Shown here: positions 6,311 through 12,643 of the stretch, one piece after another
How positions within the stretch are numbered: position 1 is the first letter of the stretch
Layout: every line of letters begins with the position of its first letter
NCBI GenBank assembly: GCA_000434295.1
Contig: HF994935.1
Span: forward strand, 271,047 to 284,933
DNA from: Acetobacter sp. CAG:977
GTDB lineage: Bacteria; Pseudomonadota; Alphaproteobacteria; CAAGCB01; CAG-977
Reading direction: 5' to 3'
DNA length: 13,887 nucleotides
Notes under the pieces: generated by a model
Databases searched by the model: none
What the model saw: the letters and a program-made list of their open reading frames with translations, nothing else
Told to the model about the DNA's origin: nothing
Translations under genes and position numbers: made by a program

Positions 6311-7882
6311 AGATTGTCATACGATGTCGGACGAACAGGAAGAGATTTTACTTTTCTGTTTTGGGGAAACAAAATTTTTTCTGTCGTAATATCAAATTCT
6401 TTTTGGCGGGACGGGTATTCAATATTTGATAAAGATACGATCGTTTCAAAAACGAACTCAGCTGTTAAAGGCATATTTTTACGTTTACGAACACGGTTAA
6501 ATTTTTCAACGTCTATTTGTTTTTTATACGAGGCATTAAAGGTAAGAAACCAAGGAATATGGAAAGCGTTTTTGCAGTCAGGTAAAACATAAAGCTGATT
6601 ATCATATATGCAAATTCCATGATCTGAAGAAAAGGACATCAAAGTACTATATGGAGAAGAATGTACGGTTTCGATCATTTTGTGAATGATACTTACAGAA
6701 TATGCCATGGCGTTTTTGTATGTGTTGTTTAGCGCTATTTTATTCTCAATAGTCGGTGTCAGTTTTTCAGATTTAAAAGAAGGTTTTAGAAAATCGTAAC
6801 CTGATGGGTACCTGTCTTCAAAATTGAAATGCGTTCCGATCATTTTGACGACTATGAATTTTTTTTCTTTTTTTAATAATAGCTCTTTTAAAAAAGGAAG
6901 CACATAAATGTCGTCAGGTCGTTTCCCCTTTGCGTAATTGACGAAGATATCGGCTTCCGTGGAAAAGTCGGATTGAGAAGAATCTTCTTTGTCCAGATAT
7001 GAAAAAAAATAAGTTTTGTATCCGGCTTCTCGAAAAAGAGAAAGAAGCGATTTTTCGTAAAATCCCAAACCGCTATGAAACAATTTTTTTCTGGATAATA
7101 AACTTTTTAGAGCAGGAGTCGTATGGTGTTGTACAGATATGTAATTTTTAAAGAGTATTAAATTCTTAAAAAGTTTTTTTTCAAAAAATATTTTAAATTC
7201 ATCGAAACGGTGACTTTCGCCGATGACGAACAATACGTTTTGAGGAGAATTTTTAGAAGAATAAGAAAAAAAATAATGCTTTTTTTTCTGTTTTTTCATT
7301 AATTCTTCATCTACAGAAATATTCTGTTTTAACCAATATAAAGTTGGGAAAATAAAAGTCGGAGTTAATGAAACTAAAAATAAAAAAGATATAAATAAAT
7401 TTTTATAGAAATTATTTTTGAAAGAATTGTAAAAATAGGCGGGTAATAAAGAAATAATTGAAATAGCTATAAAGGAAAACTCACCATTTTTTAAAAATTT
7501 TACATATGATAAAACTTCTAAAAAATTGGTTTCTGATGTGACAGATAAAACTAAATCAGCCACTTCGGAAAAAGGTCGTCTAAATGTTCGAAAAACATGG
7601 ATAGACAGAATATTTATTAGATTTAGAGCTAAGCTGAAAGACGAAAAAAAAACGAAACGAAAAAAAAGAGACATATAAATGATGCAAAATGACAAAATAA
7701 AAGCTTGAAGTAAACTGGAATCCGTTTTTTGAACATTTTTCCAAATAAGGAATAGGGAGAACGAAAGGGAGAAAAAACGTGAAATAAAAAAATTTTTGTT
7801 TATAGATTCTTTTTGAAGTTGTTTATAGGGGGGGGGGTATCATATTAATTAAGTTGCAAAAGAAATTTGTAAATATAGACAT
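6307..7882 (-). CDS. EptA/CptA-like phosphoethanolamine transferase, interrupted by a C10 tract (OFF frame)
   Basis: This gene encodes a membrane-anchored sulfatase-fold transferase; relatives move phosphoethanolamine from phosphatidylethanolamine onto lipid A, core or other surface groups. The best start is ATG at 7882, with GAGAGGG four bases upstream. From there the frame meets ten C's and stops after 19 codons (MSIFTNFFCNLINMIPPPL). The body of the gene is one base out of phase. With nine C's the whole reads as 524 residues, close to the family's roughly 540. In that numbering, hydrophobic helices lie near 31-46, 57-95 (probably two), 135-152 and 162-184. The catalytic domain follows: metal ligand Glu222 (VIGES), nucleophile region HHTT (Thr254/255), GTH (His351), SSDHG (Asp420-His421) and His441. 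Without the tract, the only in-frame start upstream is a TTG at 7695 lacking a Shine-Dalgarno and the first helix. The gene is very AT-rich compared with both neighbours, suggesting transfer. The family call is firm; acceptor unknown. Confidence 0.8.
7828..7837 (-). repeat. C10 homopolymer in the 5' coding region; probable phase-variation switch
   Basis: Ten consecutive C's on the coding strand (G's on the plus strand) lie 15 codons after the ATG at 7882, before the first membrane helix. Only one of the three tract phases (9 or 12 C's) joins the start to the gene body. Ten C's lead to TAA two codons later, and eleven lead to a TAA about ten codons later. Tracts of this length slip readily during replication, and they control surface-modifying enzymes in Neisseria and Campylobacter. 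An assembly or base-calling error in the homopolymer is the main alternative. Confidence 0.75.
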
Positions 7883-7916
7883 AGTACCCTCTCTATTTTA
7901 AATTTTTGGAATCGTA

Positions 7917-7945
7917 AAAATAAAATTATTTTTTTTAGTTTTCAA
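7917..7945 (-). promoter_or_regulatory. Candidate promoter of the phosphoethanolamine-transferase-like gene
   Basis: On the minus strand TTGAAA (7945-7940) and TATTTT (7922-7917) have an ideal 17-base spacer. Transcription would start near 7910, giving a leader of about 28 bases that contains GAGAGGG (7893-7887) before the ATG at 7882. The -35 overlaps the end of the upstream mutase gene. No terminator is visible between the two, so read-through is also possible. This supports 7882 as the true start. Confidence 0.4.
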
Positions 7946-9327
7946 CTTTTTATTTCTTCGGGCAATAAATCAAAAAGGTTTTTTCTGGCGTCTTCCAATC
8001 CTTCGGGCGTGTCGGCTTCGCACAGCGCCACGATCTGAGGCATCGTGTTGGAGGCGCGGATTAAAATACGGGAACCGTCCGCATACGACAGGCACAAACC
8101 GTCCGTTTCTTCAAGGTTCAATCCCTTTTCTTTTACCCGATGCTTGATTTTTTTCATAACGTCCGCTTTTTTTCTATCCGGGCACTCAAAAGCGATTTCG
8201 GGCAATCGAAATGTCTGCATATATTTTTCCGCGCGTTGTCCCAAATTTTCTTCATAGCCGTTGGATATGACGTCCAACAGGCGTACGGCGGCATAAAAAG
8301 CATCGTCATATCCGTAATAACGGTCGGCAAAAAAGAAATGTCCGCTCATTTCGCCTGCCAGTTTTGCGTTTGTTTCTTTCATTTTCTTTTTGATGAAAGA
8401 ATGCCCCGTTTTCCATATGACGGGGCAACCGCCCATTCGGCGGATGTTTTCCGAAAAATTTTTCCCTGTCTTGACATCGGCAATGATGACGGCTTTCGGA
8501 TTGAAACGCAGAACCTGTTCGGCAAACAGGCAAAGCAGGATATCGCCCGACAAAATGCGTCCCGAAGAATCCACCGCGCCCAAACGGTCGCCGTCTCCGT
8601 CAAAAGCAAATCCCGCGTCCGCGTTTTCCAGCAGGACAATGTTTTGCAATTGCTTCATGTTTTCCGAAACGGCAGGATCGGGGTGGTGGTTCGGAAAGGA
8701 ACCGTCGACTTCCGCATTAATGACGATATGGCGTCCGGGCAGGCTTGCGACCAGTTCCGGAATGATTTTTCCCGCCGTTCCGTTGCCGCAATCCCAAACG
8801 ACGGCGGGCTCCAATCCTTCGCGGAAATCTTTTAACAGACGATGAATGTAAGGTTCGGTAAAATCGACGTCTTCCGACGAACCGATTCCGCAGGCGAATT
8901 TCCCTTTTTGCGCCGTTTTTTCCAATTCAATCAGGTCGTTTCCGCAAAAAGGGCTGCCTTGTGCGGACAGCTTAAATCCGTTATAGCCTTTGGGATTGTG
9001 CGACCCCGTAACCATAACGCCGTTTCGAACGCCGGTCACCTGCATCGTGAAATATAACAGCGGCGTCGGTGCGCATCCTGCTTTCAGGACTTTTAATCCG
9101 CAAGACATCAATCCGTCAATCAAAGCTTCGGACAATTCGGGCGAAGAAAGCCTGCCGTCATAGGCGGTACAAACTTCATTTTCGCCTTTGTTTTTCAGGA
9201 TGGTTCCGAACGCTTTTCCGAGCAAATTTGCCGTTTTAGGCGTTACGACATCGCCTTCCGTGCCGCGCAGGTCTCCCCCGCGCAACAAAGAAGGCGGAAA
9301 GGCAAAGTGTTGTCTAGGTAATAACAT
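7942..9327 (-). CDS. Phosphomannomutase/phosphoglucomutase (AlgC/ManB-like)
   Basis: This 461-residue alpha-D-phosphohexomutase interconverts mannose or glucose 6-phosphate and 1-phosphate. Domain 1 has LLRGGDLRG (14-22) and the active-site loop TGSHNPKGYNGF (107-118) with phosphoserine Ser109. Domain 2 has the Mg loop DGDGD (243-247). Domain 3 has the sugar-specificity loop GEMSGH (325-330). Domain 4 has the phosphate-binding loop RASNT (424-428). These positions almost match Pseudomonas AlgC (S108, D242-D246, about 325, about 421), which supports the ATG at 9327. A TTG further upstream at 9378 would lengthen the overlap with pgm from 14 to 65 bases and add an unmatched basic tail. It overlaps the end of pgm by 14 bases, so the two are co-transcribed and probably translationally coupled. 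Its products feed GDP-mannose and UDP-glucose for surface polysaccharides. Confidence 0.93.
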   Translation of the reverse strand: MLLPRQHFAFPPSLLRGGDLRGTEGDVVTPKTANLLGKAFGTILKNKGENEVCTAYDGRLSSPELSEALIDGLMSCGLKVLKAGCAPTPLLYFTMQVTGVRNGVMVTGSHNPKGYNGFKLSAQGSPFCGNDLIELEKTAQKGKFACGIGSSEDVDFTEPYIHRLLKDFREGLEPAVVWDCGNGTAGKIIPELVASLPGRHIVINAEVDGSFPNHHPDPAVSENMKQLQNIVLLENADAGFAFDGDGDRLGAVDSSGRILSGDILLCLFAEQVLRFNPKAVIIADVKTGKNFSENIRRMGGCPVIWKTGHSFIKKKMKETNAKLAGEMSGHFFFADRYYGYDDAFYAAVRLLDVISNGYEENLGQRAEKYMQTFRLPEIAFECPDRKKADVMKKIKHRVKEKGLNLEETDGLCLSYADGSRILIRASNTMPQIVALCEADTPEGLEDARKNLFDLLPEEIKS

Positions 9328-10948
9328 CCGGTGCTTTGCGTCCTGTTTTAGCCTTGATGCCCGATATTTCTTCGGCAATGGCGATTAAGTCTGCCAACGC
9401 TTCTTGGGGGTCAAGGTCGTGTTTGGACACGTTGGGTTCGTATTTTTCCAGATACACGCGGATGGTGGCGCCCTGTGTTCCCGTCCCCGACAGGCGGAAG
9501 ACGATGCGGGAGCCGTCCGTGAACAAGACTCGGATGCCCTGTCTCGAACTTTCACTTTTATCCACGGGGTCGAGATACTTGAAATCGTCAAAAGTTTTGA
9601 TTTCGTATTCGCCAAAGAATTTTCCGACATATTCTTCGGCTTTTTCTCTCATGTTGTCCATGATTTTATTGGCGACGTCGGCATTGACGTTTTCATAGTC
9701 ATGACGGGCATAATAGTTGCGCCCGTATTTTTTCCAGTGAGCGCGGACGATTTCTTCGACGGACTGGTTCGACGCGGCAATGATGTTCAACCAATAAAGG
9801 ATTGCCCACAATCCGTCTTTTTCACGGATATGGTTGGATCCGGTGCCGAAACTTTCTTCGCCGCAGATGGTTACTTTGTTGGCGTCCATCAGGTTCCCGA
9901 AGAATTTCCATCCGGTCGGCGTTTCATAGCAGCTCATGCCCATTCCTTTGGCGACGCGGTCAACGGCTTGGCTGGTCGGCATGGAACGCGCGACACCCGT
10001 CAATCCGCGGTCATAACCGGGAGCCTGCCAGAAATTAGCCACAATGACGGCCAGACTGTCGCTGGGGTTGACGTAAAAGTTTTTGCCCAGAATCATGTTT
10101 CTGTCGCCGTCGCCGTCGGATGCCGCTCCGAAATCAGGAGCGTCCGGAGCATTCATATGGCTGACCAAATCATGGGCATAGACCAGATTCGGGTCGGGAT
10201 GACCGCCGCCGAAATCTTCTTTGGGGTCTCCGTTGACGACGGTTCCCGCGGGGGCTTTCAGGACTTCTTCAAAAATATATTTTGCATAAGGTCCCGTTAC
10301 GGCGTGCAAAGCATCGTAACGCATTTTGAATTTTCCCGACTGGAACAGACGACGGATCAGATCGAAATCGAACAGCTTAGCCATCAGTTCGGCATAGTCT
10401 TTGACGGGGTCGATGATTTTGATTTTTGTTTCGCCCAAGACTTTTTCGCCGATAACATCCAAATCGATATCGGGTGTGTCCGCGATTTTATAAGACTCGA
10501 TGGTGCAGGTTTTCGCGTAGATGGCTTCGGTGACTTTTTCGGGAGCAGGGCCGCCGTTGGAGATGTTGTATTTGATGCCGAAATCGGCGTCGGGACCGCC
10601 GGGGTTATGGCTGGCGGACAGGATGATACCGCCGAACGCTTTGTATTTTCTGATGACGCACGAAGCGGCAGGAGTTGACAACAATCCGCCTTTTCCGATC
10701 AAAAGTTCGCCAAAGCCGTTTGCTGCCGCCATTTTAATGATGGTTTGGATGGCTTTTCTGTTAAAGTAGCGTCCGTCGCCGCCGATAACCAGCGTTTGAC
10801 CTTTGTAATCTTCAAGGCTGTCAAAGACGGACTGGACGAAATTTTCCAAATAATCGCGCTGTTCAAAGACTTTTACTTTTTTGCGCAGTCCCGAAGTGCC
10901 GGGGCGTTGCCCTTCAAAAGGTTTGGTCGGAACATTTTTAATATGCAT
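9314..10948 (-). CDS. pgm: Phosphoglucomutase, alpha-D-glucose phosphate-specific
   Basis: This 544-residue enzyme interconverts glucose 6-phosphate and glucose 1-phosphate, linking glycolysis to UDP-glucose, glycogen and surface glycans. It belongs to the PGM1-like branch: PGTSGLRKK at 16-24, active-site loop SASHNPGG (111-118) with phosphoserine Ser113, Mg loop DGDGD (278-282), CGEESFGTGS (362-371) as the sugar-binding loop, and RLSGTGTQGATIRVY near the C-terminus. A longer frame from 11014 exists, but the ATG at 10948 is preceded by GAGGA at the ideal 5-base spacing and begins MHIKNVPTKPFEGQRPGTSG, as expected for the family. It is first of a two-gene unit with the AlgC-like mutase. Having both mutase types side by side suggests separate glucose- and mannose-directed supply. 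Confidence 0.96.
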   Translation of the reverse strand: MHIKNVPTKPFEGQRPGTSGLRKKVKVFEQRDYLENFVQSVFDSLEDYKGQTLVIGGDGRYFNRKAIQTIIKMAAANGFGELLIGKGGLLSTPAASCVIRKYKAFGGIILSASHNPGGPDADFGIKYNISNGGPAPEKVTEAIYAKTCTIESYKIADTPDIDLDVIGEKVLGETKIKIIDPVKDYAELMAKLFDFDLIRRLFQSGKFKMRYDALHAVTGPYAKYIFEEVLKAPAGTVVNGDPKEDFGGGHPDPNLVYAHDLVSHMNAPDAPDFGAASDGDGDRNMILGKNFYVNPSDSLAVIVANFWQAPGYDRGLTGVARSMPTSQAVDRVAKGMGMSCYETPTGWKFFGNLMDANKVTICGEESFGTGSNHIREKDGLWAILYWLNIIAASNQSVEEIVRAHWKKYGRNYYARHDYENVNADVANKIMDNMREKAEEYVGKFFGEYEIKTFDDFKYLDPVDKSESSRQGIRVLFTDGSRIVFRLSGTGTQGATIRVYLEKYEPNVSKHDLDPQEALADLIAIAEEISGIKAKTGRKAPDVIT

Positions 10949-10985
10949 AACAATCCTCTTTAAAAAAACAAACCGATTAAGACAC

Positions 10986-11014
10986 AGAATCCGCAATTTG
11001 ACGGCTTCTGTCAA
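10986..11014 (-). promoter_or_regulatory. Candidate pgm promoter with an overlapping palindrome
   Basis: On the minus strand a perfect -35 TTGACA (11014-11009) is followed, after 17 bases, by a poor -10 GATTCT (10991-10986). The transcript would start about 30 bases before the pgm ATG. TTGAC and GTCAA form a 5-bp inverted repeat (10998-11002 with 11010-11014, 7 bases between) exactly over the -35, a possible repressor site. The weak -10 leaves this uncertain. Confidence 0.4.
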
Positions 11015-11050
11015 GGAAACGTTAATTTTATCAGGATTTTCGGGCGGGGA

Positions 11051-11851
11051 TTATTCCGAATTCAGCTTGACGGCGTTACGGATGGAACGCAATTCCTGCC
11101 TTGCGGCGACGTGAGAAACGGACATTTCTATTTGCGTTCTTTTATCGTCGACGTCCAACAAAGTCAGACCTTTGAGAAACAGTTCGCGAAAGATGATGCG
11201 TTCGCCCAATCCGGGGACGGGAGTAAAGCTGATTCGTTTCCCCAGGCTGTCCAGAAGGGATCTGATGATTTTTTCGTTTCGGGTGGAAACGTGCATCAGG
11301 CGGTTGCGCAAGATAAGCCATGTCGAGGCTTTTTTTCTGAGGGCGGCTCGTTTTTGTCTGGCCTGCCAAACGGTTTGAGCATAATGACCGGGAGATTTGA
11401 CGGTCAGAGTTTCGGGGTCGATTTTTGCCAGAACGTCCAAATCAATCAGACTGTCGTTCAGGGGGGTGACAAGGATGTCCGCATAGACGTGAGCCAACCT
11501 GAACAGGTAATTGTCGGCGCCCGGAGTATCGATAACGACGACGTCGGCGTCTTTTGCCAGAGTTTCGATTTGTTCGGCGAAAGCGTTTTCATCTTCTTTT
11601 TGTTCGTCGGGAGAAACGTTTTCACGCACCGTAACGGAGAGGTGTTCGGGCAAATCCAAGTCAATTCCGTGCCGTTCTGCAAAGGCGGCTCTGTTTTGTA
11701 TGTAGTGGGTCAACGTGCCCTGCCTTCCGTCCAAATCGACGGAAGACACTTTTTTGCCTTCTTTTAAAAAGCATGCGATCAAATGCATGGCCAAAGTCGA
11801 TTTGCCGGTTCCGCCTTTTTCGTTTCCGACGACAATGATGGTACCCGCCAT
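11051..11851 (-). CDS. mipZ: MipZ, ParA-family division-plane positioning ATPase
   Basis: In Caulobacter and relatives this ATPase forms a bipolar gradient from ParB-bound origins and blocks FtsZ polymerisation away from midcell. The 266-residue protein opens with the MipZ form of the deviant Walker A, GNEKGGTGKST (9-19). DLDGRQGT (39-46) follows, where ParA proteins usually have D-x-D-P-Q. The Walker B-type strand VVVIDTPGADNYL spans 104-116 and WLILRNRLMHVSTRNE (178-193) is typical of MipZ. The start is ATG at 11851 with GGAGG four bases upstream. It is divergent from the NuoE/NuoF-like operon and lies upstream of pgm with no obvious terminator between, so some read-through into pgm is possible. 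Its presence is the strongest lineage marker in the window. Confidence 0.93.
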   Translation of the reverse strand: MAGTIIVVGNEKGGTGKSTLAMHLIACFLKEGKKVSSVDLDGRQGTLTHYIQNRAAFAERHGIDLDLPEHLSVTVRENVSPDEQKEDENAFAEQIETLAKDADVVVIDTPGADNYLFRLAHVYADILVTPLNDSLIDLDVLAKIDPETLTVKSPGHYAQTVWQARQKRAALRKKASTWLILRNRLMHVSTRNEKIIRSLLDSLGKRISFTPVPGLGERIIFRELFLKGLTLLDVDDKRTQIEMSVSHVAARQELRSIRNAVKLNSE

Positions 11852-11881
11852 AGAACCTCCGAATGAAAATAAGACAGGCGT

Positions 11882-11910
11882 ATCTTAAAATCGGGAATAA
11901 GAAAATTCAA
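11882..11910 (-). promoter_or_regulatory. Candidate mipZ promoter
   Basis: On the minus strand TTGAAT (11910-11905) and TAAGAT (11887-11882) are separated by 17 bases and followed by a leader of about 24 bases that carries GGAGG (11860-11856). Box quality is moderate; spacing and position are good. Confidence 0.45.
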
Positions 11911-11989
11911 CAATTCAAAGTATGTTTTATTTATTTTTAACGGGTTATGAAAAAGATGGGAAATGTTTTAATTTAAAAAAGAAAAAGCG

Positions 11990-12026
11990 TTTGATTTCGG
12001 TGTTTGACACGAAAATTTTAATCAAA
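11990..12026. repeat. Inverted repeat flanking the -35 box of the NuoE/NuoF-like operon
   Basis: TTTGATT (11990-11996) and AATCAAA (12020-12026) are perfect 7-base inverted arms, 23 bases apart. They bracket the TTGACA box at 12004-12009, with the right arm reaching the edge of the -10. The half-sites resemble the TTGAT/ATCAA arms of FNR/CRP-type sites, but the spacing is far too wide for one dimer, so two half-sites or chance are the options. Confidence 0.3.
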
Positions 12027-12032
12027 TACTAT
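12004..12032 (+). promoter_or_regulatory. Strong sigma70-type promoter of the NuoE/NuoF-like operon
   Basis: A consensus TTGACA (12004-12009), an exact 17-base spacer and TACTAT (12027-12032) form the best promoter in the window. Transcription would begin near 12039, leaving a leader of about 98 bases before the ATG at 12137. The rest of the 285-base region 11852-12136 is AT-rich and holds the divergent mipZ promoter. Confidence 0.65.
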
Positions 12033-12048
12033 CTTACCCTTAGGGCTT

Positions 12049-12065
12049 CTATAAAAGATTTATAG
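12049..12065. repeat. Palindrome just downstream of the NuoE/NuoF-like operon promoter
   Basis: CTATAAA-AGA-TTTATAG (12049-12055 and 12059-12065) is a perfect 7-base palindrome with a 3-base centre. It lies about 10-27 bases after the predicted transcription start, a usual place for a repressor operator. No known consensus is claimed. Confidence 0.35.
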
Positions 12066-12136
12066 GACTATTCTTTATTTCTGGTTTTTATAAATATCAG
12101 AAACTTATGTTGTTTTTTTGAATGGGAGAAAATTGA

Positions 12137-12643
12137 ATGAACGAGACTTCTCCGCGAGAGCTGTCCTCATCCCGCAAATTTGAAAAAGTGGGCGAGATAT
12201 TGGACAAGTACGGACGCCAAAGTTCGCACTTGATACCGATTCTTCAGGAAATACAGGAAGTATACCGATATCTGCCGCAGGAAATAATGAACTACGTTGC
12301 GCAGGCATTGAACATTCCGGCGGGTCGCGTGTACGGCGTAGCGACGTTTTACGCGCATTTTGCATTAGAGCCGAAGGGCAAGTACCTGATTCGTCTGTGC
12401 GACGGGACGGCATGCCATGTACGCGGTTCCGAACCGATATTGAAAGCGTTAAGGGAACGTTTGGGGGTATCTCAGTCCAAGCCGACGACGGACGATATGA
12501 TGTTCACGGTTGAAACGGTGTCCTGTTTGGGGGCGTGCGGATTGGCGCCCGTTATGGTAATTAACGATGAAGTGCACGGTCAGATGACGCCCGAAGCGGC
12601 ATTGAATCTGATTGACGGCATCATTCAGGCGGAGAACGAATAA
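12137..12643 (+). CDS. NuoE-like [2Fe-2S] subunit (HydC/HndA type) of an NAD(P)-linked oxidoreductase
   Basis: This 168-residue electron-transfer subunit has an N-terminal helical domain (11-75, including the typical LIPILQEIQEVYRYLP and GRVYGVATFYAHF) and a thioredoxin-like domain. The latter binds one [2Fe-2S] cluster through Cys88, Cys93, Cys130 and Cys134 (C-x4-C and SCLGAC patterns). In complex I this is NuoE; in trimeric soluble [FeFe]-hydrogenases it is HydC/HndA; in NAD-dependent formate dehydrogenase it is FdsG. The next gene carries an extra N-terminal ferredoxin-like domain that complex I NuoF lacks, so the hydrogenase or formate-dehydrogenase type is favoured. The start is ATG at 12137 with GGGAG eight bases upstream. 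It is first in a plus-strand operon behind a strong promoter. Confidence 0.88.
   Translation: MNETSPRELSSSRKFEKVGEILDKYGRQSSHLIPILQEIQEVYRYLPQEIMNYVAQALNIPAGRVYGVATFYAHFALEPKGKYLIRLCDGTACHVRGSEPILKALRERLGVSQSKPTTDDMMFTVETVSCLGACGLAPVMVINDEVHGQMTPEAALNLIDGIIQAENE

Noticed and set aside
7674..7695. TTG at 7695 or ATG at 7674 as the true start of the phosphoethanolamine-transferase-like gene
   Set aside because: Neither has a clear Shine-Dalgarno. Both lose the first membrane helix, while the open frame upstream of them codes for sensible membrane-protein sequence back to the C tract.
9328..9378. TTG at 9378 as start of the AlgC-like mutase
   Set aside because: It adds 17 basic residues without family counterpart and lengthens the overlap with pgm. 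From the ATG at 9327 the catalytic residues fall at almost the same positions as in AlgC.
9404..10678. A 424-codon open frame on the plus strand
   Set aside because: It lies wholly antisense to pgm, whose motifs are unmistakable. The translation is Phe/Val/Asp-rich without a recognisable fold, and no Shine-Dalgarno precedes it. It is a codon-bias shadow.
10949..11014. TTG at 11014 as start of pgm
   Set aside because: That TTG is the -35 TTGACA itself. The ATG at 10948 has GAGGA at ideal spacing and the canonical N-terminus.
11459..11466. G6 run inside mipZ
   Set aside because: It is too short to be a slippage hotspot and the reading frame is intact in an essential-type gene.
11111..11767. 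A 218-codon open frame on the plus strand
   Set aside because: It is antisense to mipZ and has no recognisable motif or ribosome-binding site.
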